This document shows, in pieces, positions 34,651 to 48,100 of a stretch of 64,000 nucleotides of DNA. Numbering within the stretch: the first letter of the stretch is position 1; every line of letters starts with the position of its first letter. The stretch is from Polydactylus sextarius. Its lineage: Eukaryota; Chordata; Actinopteri; Polynemidae. The notes below the pieces were generated by a model that was not told where the DNA came from, did not search any database, and saw only the letters and a list, made by a program, of their open reading frames with translations. Both the position numbers and the translations under genes were made by a program. Where the stretch lies: contig CM028912.1 of NCBI GenBank assembly GCA_016801845.1, positions 2,767,001-2,831,000 on the forward strand. Reading direction: 5' to 3'.

Positions 34651-35450
34651 GCCGGTGACGACGGAGAAGGACAGAAACCTGCCGCCATCGCAGGAACCTC
34701 CTGCTTTCTGTTCAATCAGGAGAAACGACCAGCTCACAGGCTTCGTAGCTTCAGCCTCGCCAAAGCTCTGCCTCGCAGCGGTCGGCCAATCACACCGCTA
34801 CCCGCTTCTGTAGAGCTCCGCCCCCTTTTTTGCAGAAGAAGCACACGTCTTTTAATCTGTTGGAAAAATAGCAAGCAACATATCCTGTTAAACACGGACT
34901 CCTCCCCTGTACAATACTGACAATATTAATGCTTGCATGTATGATGATTAAACAAAAACAGGAGCGTTTAAACAAAATGAGACAGAATTGGTTGAATATT
35001 GTGCTTTTATTCTACAAAATAAAAATGGCCATTTGTAGCTTTTTGATGTTGCAGGCAAGCTCGTCCGTAAAGCTTTAATATGTGTATCTTCCTTTTACTT
35101 CTTTTGTCATGAGTTGAAGACTTTAAATCATTTGTTTAAAAAAGAAAAGAAAAGAAACGCCTTATTTGTCTCATTTCCTCCCCAACTAGTTTTAACTAAG
35201 ATTAAAAATTCCTTTTTGTCATTTTGTGTAGCAACAGTTCAGTTCAGTCAGTGTCATTGATGTGTTTATGTTACATCAGATCATTTAATCTTCTTTTTAC
35301 AGCTGTCGGTTTTGCGAACGCTCACTCTTGTTGAGAGTTATGAGCAAACTGAAGAAGCTGGTTGTTTGCTGGCGTTTTCCATCCACTGAGACGTTTGTTC
35401 AAATATATATTTTGCCCCAAACAATAAAGAAAGAATTTATATTTCCAACT
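34651..35450 (+). other. rdx: rdx 3' UTR
   Basis: Follows the rdx stop. Candidate polyadenylation hexamers AATAAA are at 35018-35023 and 35423-35428; the second lies in AAACAATAAAGAAAG. The end used is an inference. Confidence 0.6.
35423..35428 (+). terminator. rdx: Candidate rdx polyadenylation signal
   Basis: AATAAA about 775 nt past the stop, followed by T-rich sequence. An earlier hexamer at 35018-35023 could give a shorter transcript. Confidence 0.5.
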
Positions 35451-36347
35451 ATGCAGCTACAGTATGAAGAGTGTGAAGCGTCCTGACTGAGCTGGATGAT
35501 GTTGTTGTTGATGGTTCAGGTGTGAATGTTCAAACCAGACACGTGTTGTTGAAGTCAGTTTGTGATTAACGGCCACCAGATATTACTGAGAAAATGGTCA
35601 TTTTATATATTAGAGAAAAACATTAAAAACAGCATAAAACCTTTCTTTTAAACAGTTAAATTAATCTTTTTTTTCCCAAATTCCCCCCGTGTGTGATTTA
35701 TAAAACTTCAGTTCCTCCTGGTGCAATAAATTGTTGAAATTTGTCATATCCTCTTGTCACAACACGCCAACATTTGTTTCGTTACTTTAATGATGAGAGG
35801 TGTGTGAACACATTGCTACAAACTGATTGGTGTAATTATGATTTGGTCTGACAGACCTCAGGTCACTGAGGTCTGTCCGTGAAGAAGCTGGATGATGTTT
35901 TCATAAAGGAGCGTCTGTTGATTGAGATTCTTGCTGAACTGTGAGACCGGACTTGATAGTGGGAGCGTCTCGCGTCACGATTGGCGTGAGAGATGCCAAC
36001 GTTTGAGTCGAGTTGGCAAACTGACAAACAACTGTTCTCTCTGATCGTAAAGAAACAATGGAGGCTATTAATTTTTATGACATGAAAATATTTAGAATAA
36101 CATCATTTATAGTAATTACAGCACGCGGTCATAAATATCAGACTGATTATTGACGCCACTGAACCCACAGTAACTCGTAAAAACTGCTCTGTAAAATAAA
36201 TGTAACATGGTGCAGATCAACCTGATAAAGTATCATCATTTTATTTGAATTAACTGACTTAAGTAAGTAAGTAAGTATCTGCTCCGATTTTTCTAAAATG
36301 TTACATGTAAAAAGGATCAAACGCTACATGAAAGCTTGAGTAGGACT
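35451..36347. other. Convergent intergenic spacer, rdx / zc3h12c
   Basis: Unique AT-rich sequence with a small perfect hairpin at 35851-35876 (ACAGACCTCA / TGAGGTCTGT). No gene seen. Both flanking genes end toward this spacer. Confidence 0.6.
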
Positions 36348-38574
36348 TTTATTGCTCACTTTTACATCTTTTACAAGTCAACATGTCTCATTTGGCCACA
36401 GTTTCCCAGTTTTTTTCTGCAAACAGACCTCAAGTCATTTCAGCCAATTTCTTCATTTTGTTTCATTTATTTGGGTCGAGAACACCCTGCACATGAACAA
36501 AAACAAACAGAAAAGCTTTCAATTTCATAACATCACCTTAAAGCAATACCTTTTGTTAGTATTGCACAATATGCTCAAAAGTAACTGAATGAACGCTCAT
36601 GAATCAGTACTGTTGTGTTAATGTGACAGCTTTGGGTTTTTGGCGCGTTGCCCTGAACTGTCATTTGGAATGAAACTTCATCTGCGCAGCAGGACAGTGA
36701 AACAGCAGCAATGGTTAAAAAGACGTTCATACTTTTTTCTCTTTTTCTTTTAAAATTTGGTTTAATAGAACCACCACTGACCTGAGCGAGAGTCACAAAC
36801 ATTTGAAAGCAATAAACAACCTTTTACTTGGCTTTTGGTCCCTGAAGAGGCAAAACTGAAATAATTTCTGCGGCAGAAATGAAACTTGTATTAAAGCACA
36901 TTAGAGATAAAATCACAAATGAACTGTGATAAATAAGAACGATGTTGATATTTCTACCTCCATGGGATAAAACAGTTGTAGTTAAACGCTCAGTCTCTCA
37001 GTCAAATAAGCTTCAACATCAAAACAGCATTTCATTGACAGACAAAATGCACACATGCAAAGATGTGCTCAGAATAAAGCAAAGCAAATTTAGGTATTTA
37101 CATTAGTAATGTGTACTGAAGTATATGCAAAACAAGTGTCTATGTCAGTAGAGGAGCAGGGACAAATAAAAATGAAGTGCTACTTGTGGCTGTTTATCAC
37201 TGAAGAAAGTCAGAAGTACAAGAGTGAAACAAAACGGAGGAGTGTCGCCATCGTTAGCGTCACAGCTAACACGTGTGTCTGTGTTGCAACAATTAAAGGC
37301 CTGCACACAATCTGAGCTGACGAGCAAGAAGCAGTCAAATGCTACAAATACAACATGTTTGTTTTCGGTGGAGTTTAAAGTTTAACTGCTAAGGAGTTAA
37401 AAATAAAAGGTGCTGTATGTAAGTTGTAGTGCTGACAGTTGCGCTACAGTGACTTGTTAAGAGTGTGGGCCTGCAGGGCCAGTGCTAGCTGGTTAGCATG
37501 ATAAGATCAGCAGAAGAAAAGTCAACACTGTTTGGAGACAACTCTGGGCAAGTAAAGGAATGAGGCTTGATGCTAAATTGCAACATTACTTGTAGATTAT
37601 GATAGTGTTATAGCACCAGCAGCAACTTGTAAATAACACCTTAAAAGTCAAAACACTTGCTCACGCATGTTTAAAATGATGCAGGAAACTCCACTGACCG
37701 AATATACGAGACGACAAAACAAAAGATGAGGAACTGGAAGAGAATTCAGGAAGAAGGTCCAGGAGGTTTTGAGGTGAGATGAGCAACATATACACACATT
37801 TGGTGTTTTGGTGTTAGCATGTCCACATTAGCTGTTTGTGGTGGAAAAAGCAGAAATTTGCTTCATGTTCAGTCTGAGCTCATCAGGTCAAGTAGCATGT
37901 TAAGATATTAAAACAAGACATCAACACCAGCACATGCAGGAATGTGTGTACCCCAACGCTGGCGACAGCTTCTTCTTGCAGATAAATGCATACAATTAGA
38001 ATTTTTTTTTAACACGGTACAAAAATATTTTTATCCTTTATACAGTAAAAATGGTAACCGCAAGAATATTTTTCAACAAATTTTCAACAACTTTAGCTGT
38101 TTGTTTCATTATTAATTGTAGCGTCTCAGGCCTGTAGCTCACGACAGCACATGGCACCAGACCAGCAGGATGAAATGTCAATTAGCTGAAACTGACTTCA
38201 GTCAGTCAGAAAACACAATGAACTGACTGTTTGTCTGTTTGGATTTGTTCCTGAGAGAGAGAGAGAGACATCTTTCAAATTACAGTACTGACCTTTAGAG
38301 AAAAGCTTTCCAAGTGAGAGATCAACAACAATAAAGATTTTTTTTTTTTTTTTTTTTTTATCATCATGGTTTTACATTCCCAGAAAGAGTGTTCTCAAAT
38401 ATTTTCATTTTCATTTGAACAAGCAGTTTTGCTTCACTGAGCTCATTTAAAATCTCTCTTTTTAGTCGAGGAAACATGACATAACACAGAGAAGCTTCAA
38501 TATGTCTCATAATCACACCTTTATAAATAAAACCTTAAATCTGGTATTTCCAGCATCATGTTTTTTTCCTTTTT

Positions 38575-38608
<34 letters not shown>

Positions 38609-40648
38609 ACAGCTGGGTCGACTCAACCACCACCCAAACTAGTGGCAAGAGATCTCACGTTTTGAGCTACACATTACAATGCTTTCACCTTAAATACAAC
38701 AGAAACAATAACCGTTTCCAAAAAAGATGCATTTGACACATTCACTTCCCTGCATTTTGAAAAATAAGGGGAGTAAAAAAACTGTCCCCTCATATAAATA
38801 AAGTCTAAGTACCAAAGGTGACAAAGATTGCCACAAATACTTAAAATATTCAACTCGAAATATTTTTATGTCTGAAATATTCTCATATAAAACAATGATG
38901 TTGTTTAAAAAATGTATAGGATACAATTTGTATCAACAAAGAGAGGCGTCGTCTGGACACTAGATATCACGTTAACCAGGCAAGAGTTTTGGCTTTACAA
39001 ACAGTTCCTCGGACATTACAGTAATCCCATTGGTGGAGATAATAATAATAATAATAATAATAATTTAAAAATATTTCATTAAACAAATGCAGCTAAAAGT
39101 GCTTTACAAGGAGAAGGTCAAAACAAAGCTGAAAAATACTGAAACTGAATACTGAATACTGAAAATTATTAATAATAGCTTTCTGTTGATAAAAAGATAC
39201 ATTTGTTATAAAAAATGATATATTTATATATTTTTAATTGGATGTATTTTTGTTTATTTCACCATTGAGATTTTTTTGCCTCTCAGAAAAGTTCGTAAAA
39301 AACTCAAACCTATTTATTGGTGTTTCTATTGTCCTGATATTAAGTGTCTGGTAACGTGCTCAGTGGGAAGATTTTTTAGGTATTTCCCACCTCTTACCAG
39401 ACTGTTTCTGTCTTGTACTGCAAAGCTGTGTGTCTCTGTGTATTAACAAAGGGTACATCAGAGTTACACCTCGAGTGAGGCAGCTTACACGTTTTCTAGC
39501 GGTGACACCACCGACAAAAGAATCGCTGTGTCTGGTTCACCACAGACATTCACACACAAATGGAAAAAAAGGAAATAAATTAACACAGTTTACATTAATA
39601 TTGAAATAAAACCAGCAATCTTCATTCCATCTAGACATTTCTGCTTGCAAAAGATGATTTGATATGACTAAGAACTTTTATATGGTTTGAAAGATGATTT
39701 AAAAAAAAAAAAAAACAGCACTGAAACCAGATGAGATGTGAAGTCAGCTGACAGAGGAAATACACTCTCATTCAAAAGCGAACAACAACTTGGGGTTTTC
39801 AAGTGGAGTTTTTTGTTATCTTCTCATGTGGGTGCTACTGAGTTTCACTTCCCTGTGGGGGAAATTCACAAAATATCAACTGAAGCATCTGATCTGCCAC
39901 CTGCTAGAAAACAAAGAAGAAAGAAACACTTGATCCGATCAGTTAAGCTAATTCAAGCATTAAATGCAGCAGGAATGTATTTGCAATGTGGCAGTGAGTT
40001 TTTCTTTCTTTTTTTTTTCAACGATTGATTTCTTTTTCTTTTTTTTTTTTTTTTTTTTTTTTACATACTCTGTGTTGTCATCTTAGTGAGTGGAAAGTGT
40101 CACTCACATTGAAAGTACAAATTTGAGCAGTACCTATACCCTGATATGATTGCCCCCCCAAAAAAAAGGAAAAAAAAAAAAGAAAGACAACAACAAAAAA
40201 GTGCCAAAAATAATAAGAATAATTTTAAAATATGTAAATAACTTAAAATGTAACAAATAAATTAATTCAAAATGAACAATACTGCCACCCTTAACACACA
40301 CATTAAAAGTCTCCCTAATTATCATTGTTTTGACTTAAAACCATAAAATTTTAGACATGCACATTAAACTCCAGCATTTCCTGGTTGTAAGTGCTGAAAT
40401 AGAAGGCATATTATAGAAAAATATGGCAATTTGGGGATTTCCCTTTACGAAAATACCATTAAAATTAATGAGACAACTTCCCTGCAGTGAAAATAATCAG
40501 TCCACAAACACCTTAAGGAGCTCTGTATCTTCTGGTTTTGGTTCATGTGTATGTTCATCCTGACTTTAATAATTAAGGTAATCACAGGGAATGAATCTGC
40601 AGAGGTGAAGTCATGGGTGAAGATGTAACTTCACCCTATTGGCTACAT
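36348..40648 (-). other. zc3h12c: Probable long 3' UTR of zc3h12c
   Basis: No exon or gene is visible in 4.3 kb downstream of the zc3h12c stop. The sequence is AT-rich with poly-T runs (38339-38359, about 38571-38605, 40038-40061) and an (AAT)n tract at 39039-39063. On the minus strand an AATAAA is at 36353-36348. Long 3' UTRs are usual for this gene family. The 3' end is not proven. Confidence 0.45.
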
Positions 40649-42171
40649 TCAAGACCCATGCTGCGATTTCTCTATCAAAATTGCAGCGGCAAGCTCCTGA
40701 GCATCCATCATATGAGGGTTTCTGGTCATCACCATTCTCACCAAATCTGGAGGGAAGATGCCACATAAGTTAACAAACAACCTCTTTCTAAGGTCCTGGT
40801 ATCGACCCAAGCCAGGGGGTTCCTGGTGCTGGGCCACCGAGGCCAGATGGCTTTTGTGGGAATTGATGGGGGGAAGGGACTGCTGCAGGAAGGGTGGAAG
40901 ACTTGATGTCGAAAGGCCACAAGGTGAAGAATGGGCTTGCCTGCCCCAAAGAGAGTGACGGTCCTTGTCATGGACTTCTGGATGACTCTGGAAGGTAAAC
41001 GGATCATAGCAAGGCTTTGGGGACTGCTGATAATGTGGATCCCAGTTTAGCTGATGCTGAGGTTGTTGGTTTAGCCCAGAGTAGTTTCTTCTAGAAAGAA
41101 GTGGTGATCCTTTGTACATTTGTGAGTCCTGGAGCCCACCTTCCTCCCAAAGGGAGCCCACAAGATTGCGCCCAATGGGGGAGCTCTGAGAGTGGGAATG
41201 AGGAGTAGATGTTTGTGGTGAACATTGTGGACGAGCTGCAAATTCCCCTGGAAGACCACCCAGCAATGGATGTTGAAGGTGAGGTGGGATGTAGGTTGAA
41301 GGGGGTTTGTAAGGATGTGGAGAGGCATGAGAATTGACAAGAGGATGAGGAGGGTCTTCCAAACCAAAACCATGCTGTCTAGGCAGCGCTTGAGGGACAG
41401 GATAGCTATGAGGAGCATGCTGGCCGAATCCAGGAGCGATATGACTTACAGAATGGGTGTACTGGCCAGAGCAGTGATGATGGTGATGAGGATGGTGGTG
41501 ATGATGGTGGCACTTGGGGCAATCATCCACCAAGGAATCAGGGGAGAAAGAGTCCGAGCTGACGCTACCTTCACTGCTACAGTCTGACAACAGTGATCCA
41601 GCTCGTAGATCAGCTGGGAAGAAGCGTTCAGGACTCTGTGGCACTACCAGACTTAGGCTTGAGTAGGCCTTTACCAGGGAGCTGTAACCCACCTCTGGAA
41701 ACTCACATCTGTGGTAAGTGTCAGCCTGTCCAGGTCCTGAGGCTCCAACAACCCTGGAACTACCCCCAGGGTGTTCCCATCGGTCTAGACTCCCAGATGA
41801 GGGGGGTCCTCCTGGAGCAGGATGGCCCAGGAAGCTATTGCTACAGCTACTGCTGCTGCTGCTGTTGCTTCCTCTACGTCCTTCCACTTTGGATTGCACA
41901 CGAAGCCTGTCTTCCAGCACTTCAGAGAAGGAACTTTGAGGGCTTCGAGGGTTTGGTTGTTTCTTTGGAGTGCCGCGACTTGACTCTGCCTCAGCCAATC
42001 CTTGGCCAGAACTTTGGGTCTTCGTCATCAGAGCATCTTCCAACAGGCCTCTGGAAGCTGCTGATGAAATTTTGGCACTGGCTCGAAGCTCATCAGCCAC
42101 AGCACGCTGGGGCTGGCTGCCCCTTTCAGGGTGATAAAACTTGCACTTGTGTCCATATGTGCACTTCTTTC
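40649..42171 (-). CDS. zc3h12c: zc3h12c last coding exon
   Basis: 1523 nt to the stop at 40651-40649. Begins inside the CCCH finger (KKCTYGHKCKFYHPERG), then VADELRA, a Ser/Pro/His-rich middle with AYSSLSLV and DCSSEGS motifs shared with ZC3H12C, a poly-His tract near 41470-41515, and the C-terminal helical domain ending EKSQHGS. Acceptor ctgtag at 42173-42172. Confidence 0.96.
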
Positions 42172-45144
42172 CTACAGGAAGAAAAATGACAAGTATTTCT
42201 TATTAATAAGCCAGAATGAAGACAAGAATTGGACAATTTTTGAACAGTTAAAACAGCTAGTGTGACAGAATAATTATCTAAAATTATATTTTACCATAAG
42301 GACATGGCTGCTTCTTGTGGTCAGGAATAACTGGCCTCTTCCTCAGGAAGTTTTCCAGACTGGGTCCATGACGTCCTAGTGGGTCATCTGGAGGCATGAA
42401 TCTAAAGATACAGATTATAGATTTTAAAAATAGCTTCAGCTTCAGTGAAGATTCAGTAATTGACTGCAACAACAGGACACTTGTGTATGCTCTACTTTTG
42501 GATCACAACAGATTCCTCAGTGTCTTAGTTTTTACTGAGTGTTTAGATTTAATGCAGAAGCACAGATAGGAATTTAACATTAACATTTACAGAGAAGATA
42601 ACCACTGGAGCAAAGCAAAGAGAAGTAATAAAGATCAAAAGAACAGTTATGAGGAAATGAAAGTGGATTTAAGTAAGACATCCTCAGATAACTTCCCTGC
42701 AAATGTGTAAATATCTTCAGTGTTTGAGACACACACACTGATTTCTGTTAGTCCACTTTATCCTTGCTTTTTTTTTTTTGTTTTGTTTTATTGGTTCTCC
42801 TATGGCATGAGTTTCTTACTTGTCATTCACAAATGAATACATCAGTAGACGCTCATCAATGAATTTCTTCCACTCTGGCTTCTCATTGGCTAGGTCACGG
42901 TAGTTGTCATTTGAAACAATGATGCCGTCAGACTCATAGGCCAGTTTGACAATGAATCGGTCATCATAGCAAACTACACGGCGCCCCTGCACACGGCGAG
43001 ATGGTGTGAAGACCAGGATCTTCTCTTTTTCTAGTCGCCGTAGGATCTCTTGGTCTGAGGAAAGAGTGCACAGTTAAATAACAAAAAAAAGACAAGAAAA
43101 AGAGAAAATATTTTGCGTATTACTAAAAACTGCAGTAGTTATTACCTGTGATAAGAGCGTCTGGTCGTGACTGCTCCTTTCTCCATGCTGGAACAAAAAC
43201 CGTGATGTCACGGTGACCTCGCTCCAGGAACCAATCTACAGCCAGCTGGATGCCTTGGCATGAGAACACTTCCTTATTTCCGTGACTGGAATAATAAATG
43301 TTGAAAGCACAGTCAAGTGATGCAAAGGAAAACAAACACGTTGCCTGTCCTAGAAAAACTGTTGTGCTGAAGTTCATTTTAATACTATGCAGCAATGAAG
43401 TGAAGGTGAATGCAGCAACATAAGAGGCCTGCATTTTAAATTAAGATCAACTTGTTACTGGAAAGTGAAACTAGTCAATTATACCTTTGAACATACCTGC
43501 ATGTATATATTGTTTTGGACCTAAAATATTGGTAATGTCACCTGACATATGCAGCATTTTGCTTTGTGTTATTCTCCCTCACATTGGCTTATTTTGTGTT
43601 TTTAGCTTTTTTTTGCCAATGACCTTTATCCATAACAGAAATTAAAACCAAGAGCTAAGAGAGCCAGTAATGACCAGAATCTAAATACACGTTTAGTGTT
43701 TCGTATAATTATATATTGCACTGACAGAGTACTTCTTAAACTGTTTACAGTACAGCCCTATACATTCAAGCTCATCATGTTTCAAATACCTTTAAATCAT
43801 TAAAATGTTTTTCTAAGATGCTCTGTTCTTGAGAAAATTGCAAAAACAAATTCTTCTTAACATCAGTGTTTTACATAGTTTTTGTCTGCAGCTAAATTCC
43901 AATCATCAACCAGTGGTTATGGAAGCAGTGGAACATGCTTCCTATTTCTTAAACCACAGTATCGGTTGAAAGCTGATCCACACAGAAATTTCAGCACAAA
44001 AATAATTATACACACACACACAATGTAATGTGCATGTAAAGTCAGTGGGTGTGAACATATTTGTGTGAACAGGTACATACCGTACATCTGCAAACACAAA
44101 TGTAGGGCATGGAGCCAACAGACAAGCGAGTCATGGTTGCGATATTACCCACCAGTTGTGTTAGTGTATGTTTTATGCTCCTATGGTTGCTAACTTGGTG
44201 ACTGTAGCTGATAGCTACTAATAACCAGATAATGTTGACTGTTTAATTTGCAAAAGGGCAGATATGTTCTGCTCTGCTAAAAATTGGTCCGATACTCTGC
44301 GTGATTGTTGGCTGAATGATTAGTGGCTACATTTATGTGTACAAAGCACAAATGTTTCATTTCGAAAAGCTTGTCTTCCTCACCTCATGGCTACATTGCT
44401 CCCGTCCACCACAATAGGTCGAAGGTTTTCTTTGTCCTCAAGCAGCTGAGGTGGACACAGGAGTCGACAGGAGTCCAAAGAGGAGTTGAAGGAGGAGGAT
44501 GACGATGAGGCCAAAGAGGATGACAAAGAGGTGGCAGGAGACTGGGTGATAGCTGAACCTCCTTGCTGCTCCATCTCTGTTTTGGTTCCCAGTTTGACCA
44601 ACTCTCCCAGGACGTCATTGATGAGTGCGTCTGCGCCCAGTTTCCTCAGCACCAGCAGCACCAGTTCCTCTGAGTAGCCCAGTTTGAGAGCAAACTCAAC
44701 CTTGGTGCGGCAGTCTGTGACGGGGTCAATAGACGGTGATGTTTCAGGCTGTTTGGGGTCGACTGGCGGCTGATTTAGTGTCAGGTCCAGCCTGACTGGC
44801 TGACAGACTGAGGAAGACTCTTGGTGGTGCAGCTGAGAACCAGACCCATTGTGGAGTCGTTCATCTTCACTGTCGGACACAGCACTCTCCTCAGAGAAGT
44901 TACTACAACTACTGCTGCTGCTGTAGCTTGAATGAGTACTAACGCTAGCACTGCTGCTACCTATACTATTGCTGCTGTTACTTGGGGCACCAGATCTGAC
45001 CTGCAAGACACCAATATTCCCAGCATCGGTCGTAGTGCTTAGACTACCCTGTCGCTCAGCACCTTCCACATGGAGGTAGTCCAGATCCAGCTCCAGGCTG
45101 AGGATGTGGCCTGTCCCATCCTCCCGATGGTCCTTCAGGCCCAT
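40649..45144 (-). CDS. zc3h12c: ZC3H12C-like Regnase-family endoribonuclease
   Basis: Five coding exons on the minus strand: 45144-44384, 43285-43146, 43054-42820, 42401-42295, 42171-40649; 921 residues. Order: Ser-rich N-terminus starting MGLKDH, a UBA-like helical segment (FALKLGYSEELVLLVLRKLG), the NYN/PIN RNase domain with VDGSNVAM, CYDD and SNDNYRD supplying the acidic active-site residues, one CCCH zinc finger (CPYGKKCTYGHKCKFYH), a long low-complexity region and a conserved C-terminal domain (NLCGIFPPDLVRMVM). Regnases cut stem-loops in 3' UTRs of inflammatory mRNAs in the cytoplasm. MGLKDH, ANEKPEWKKFIDERLL and FTFQS point to paralogue C, not B, and adjacency to rdx agrees. All active-site motifs are intact. 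Confidence 0.95.
42295..42401 (-). CDS. zc3h12c: zc3h12c exon 4 (NYN end, start of CCCH)
   Basis: 107 nt, FMPPDDPLGRHGPSLENFLR to HKKQPCPY; acceptor ctttag, donor gtaaaa. The zinc finger is split between this exon and the last one. Confidence 0.96.
42402..42819 (-). other. zc3h12c: zc3h12c intron 3
   Basis: 418 bp of AT-rich sequence with clear GT-AG borders; nothing else seen. Confidence 0.85.
42820..43054 (-). CDS. zc3h12c: zc3h12c exon 3 (NYN/PIN core)
   Basis: 235 nt, QEILRRLEKEKILVFTPSRR through CYDDRFIVKLAYESDG and SNDNYRDLANEKPEW to MYSFVND. Carries the double Asp and the later Asp of the RNase centre. Confidence 0.97.
43146..43285 (-). CDS. zc3h12c: zc3h12c exon 2 (NYN/PIN)
   Basis: 140 nt, HGNKEVFSCQGIQLAVDW to KEQSRPDALIT; acceptor attccag, donor gtaata. 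The intron upstream is about 1.1 kb. Confidence 0.97.
43286..44383 (-). other. zc3h12c: zc3h12c intron 1
   Basis: 1.1 kb between coding exons 1 and 2. AT-rich, no recognised element. Confidence 0.85.
44384..45144 (-). CDS. zc3h12c: zc3h12c first coding exon
   Basis: 761 nt from ATG at 45144-45142. MGLKDHREDG is shared with human ZC3H12C, which decides the start. A long Ser-rich low-complexity region (many AGC/AGT codons) precedes the UBA-like segment and the first active-site Asp in VDGSNVAM. Donor gtgagg after the first two bases of a Ser codon. A short upstream ORF overlaps this start (see findings). Confidence 0.94.
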
Positions 45145-45161
45145 GAAGCCGTCTCAGACAT
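45135..45161 (-). promoter_or_regulatory. Upstream ORF overlapping the zc3h12c start
   Basis: An ATG 17 nt upstream of the main ATG opens an 8-codon frame (MSETASWA) whose TGA lies just inside the main coding sequence. If transcribed, it would compete with main-start initiation. Whether it is in the mature 5' UTR depends on the upstream exon, which I could not define. Confidence 0.5.
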
Positions 45162-48100
45162 CCAGCTCCACACCCTCCGTGACCTCCCAGACACCTAACT
45201 GACCCCACCGTTACTCCTGGTAGTTAACAGCTCGCTGACTGGACCTGGAGGTGAAGCTTTAAGGAAACACAAGAAGCAACTGGTCAAATCACTGAGGCCT
45301 GTATTACAGTTACAGATAGTTTCAAGTTTTTGACACAATCATTTAAGGGTTTGCATGGTTTTTTGACCCTAAGTAACTTTAATCAGGGTCTCCTCAGGTC
45401 TAACTCACTTTGATCTGATCTCCACCAGGTCCACACCCTAATATGTTGGAAGATCACCTTACACTGATACTTCCTATGATCTAAACCAAGATTTCATAGA
45501 GCAGCATCACAAGATTTTACCTGGGATGCACTAAGCTCCACCCTATTAATTTGCCTACTGGGATTTTACCATCTTCAGTCCTATGATGATTATAATGAAG
45601 AAACACTTTGTTTAAACAGATTGAAGAGTTTATAGGTTCACTGCAGCACAAGGTGAAATAACAAGCTGAAAACTGAAAAGGGTAACCTACCTTACCTGCT
45701 GTTCCACTTCTGATGATTTGCATTTTAGCTGCAATGAGCTACACCTAAATCAAGTGATGCCAATGTCAATTGCCTGACATGTACATAATTACTGGAAACC
45801 ATAGCCAAGAAAAAAACCTTCCAGACATGTAGAATCTGTCAATGACGAACACCACAGCCAAGACTTAAGTCTTTTATATTGGTGGCATATATAGAGATAA
45901 GCATGTAACTTACATATATATCATAATTAGAGTTTTCTGCCAAGTAAATCGTTTTATATTTTTCACCGAATATAAAACAACATATTTATCTGAAACTTTG
46001 TTGCTATGTCGAAGGAAATTCTTCATTTCAGTGACGGGAAATTAGATTTTTATTACAAATCTGAACAAGGTGTGAAAATGTACAAGCTCCAGCAATTCTG
46101 ATTTTATGCCACTTGTGTGTAACCACGCAGAAAAACGGATCCATCAGATCACAGTCTGATGACCCACTGTAATGTAAAGTATGATGACTTATTTTAATTC
46201 ATTTTAAGCTTCAGCATTTTCATTCATTCACAAGTTTCTCCTGCAGCAGTAATTTTAAAATAATCCCTGATGATCCTTAAAGCCTCTTTTTCTCCTCAGT
46301 GTCGGGGGTCTACATTGGTTAAAACAAAGAGCGAGTTGTTGTGATGGGGCAAAGCTTAGTGACCCCTTTAAATAAAACAACGTTTCCTTTGATGGCTCAT
46401 CTCCATAGCATTAAGGTCACATATACACTGAAACCCACTCAAAAAAAAAAAAGAAAAGCACACTTCAAAGGCTTCCTTCAGATCTCCTCACAGCCTCTTT
46501 TCAGATCTAGTTTCAGTCCTGTTTGTGTGATGCATCATTTTTTTTTCTTCACTACAACATCAGGGCTTTTGTTCATTGTCATGATCAGAAATTTGAGTTA
46601 ATGTGTGAACAAGTAAAGTCCTTCTCTCCACTGTCTCTACTTGTCTTTTTTTGCTCAAAACAAAAGCATTCTTTTCTTAAAAAAAAAAAAAAGAGAGAGA
46701 AAAAGATGGTGTGAGAAAGTATCAACACTGAAATTGAGTCATACAATAAATGGAATAAATACAGCAGCTTGATGAGTGGTATGACGGTCGTGGGTCGACT
46801 CGATGCCACACGTTTGTGCCACAAACATCAGTGTCAGCATGTTTATCTGCGGAAATACCCATACAGGGTACTTCCATGGCATCAAACAAGCTCCTGCTGC
46901 CACAAGATAATTATTTATTGGTGACTCAGCTATTTCAGATATTAATGTTTGTTCCTGCTCACTACTGAGCCCGAGCGTCTGTCACACACAAACATTTCTC
47001 AGGGACTGAGATGTTGAACAAAGTGGAAACATCTGTGAGTTTCACAGCTGTTTGGGCAATAAACCAACCAGCTGTCAGCTGAAGCTTGACTTTAATCTAA
47101 TACGATACAAACAATATGACAGTGTATTAGTGAGACTTTATGTAAAAGAAATCATTGTTGTAAAGACACTGCAGTGAATCTATTCTATCCAGAGGAAAAC
47201 CACTTCGTAGCTTTTATCATCATCTTATATCAGATAGTGTTTAAATTTCTGGTGTGATGAGGTTGATCCAACCTCAAAAAGTGAACAAAGTTAATGTAAA
47301 TTTAAGAATTAAATGAAGTCATCATTTGTCTTGCTAATCTATGACTTCATAATCACAGATAAATATTAGATTTTTTTGTAAAATTGTTTTTTTTCTTTTT
47401 GCAAAATTTTTACCATTTTAGTCTCAGAGAATATCCCAATTTTATCTCACATATTTTATGAAATAAAAATAAAATTAATTCAGAAATAATTTCATTTAAA
47501 CCCTATTCTGTCATTTTGGTTCTAATACAGCAAAACAGAAAAATGTGGAACAATATAACTATGTTCTCAGGAGTCAAAGAATGAGGGAACATTTAACATT
47601 TTCTTGATGAAAATTGAAATTGTGGAAAATATATTGATGTGTAAAAGTGAAATGTGACTTTGACTTGAATTGTTCAATACACTTGTTTTATTCTCTAAAA
47701 CTTGGGATCTCAACTTCTCGTTTCTTAGAGGAAGTTGTCATTACTCCTTTTTTCTAAATTCATTTCAGTAAGTAGAAATGAGTGAAAACCATTAATTTCG
47801 AAACACTACATGCAGACGTGTGTGGTTTTAGAGACAGTTGTAAAGAGAAGTGTCTTAGATCTCGGGCATCGTGAAGCCGGGGGCCTCTTAATGTCCCGAC
47901 CCCTCACGTCTAAGCTGCCGCGCCGCTGTTTATCACCCTGAATGCCACAAGAGAGCTGGAATAATTTAGTCCACCAAACAACAAAGGAGGCACAAAGGGA
48001 AAAGAGCGAGAGAGAGTGTGTGTGTGTGTCAGTGGGAGGGGGAAAGAAGTGTGTCTGGCTTGCCGTCCCTCAACAATGCAGCTGCCACCCAATCTGTCCT

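Noticed and set aside
40649..45144. ZC3H12B as the identity of the Regnase-family gene
   Set aside because: The N-terminus MGLKDH, the ANEKPEW segment, the FTFQS motif and the C-terminal NPHMMDAQELAAAILIEKSQ match ZC3H12C better.
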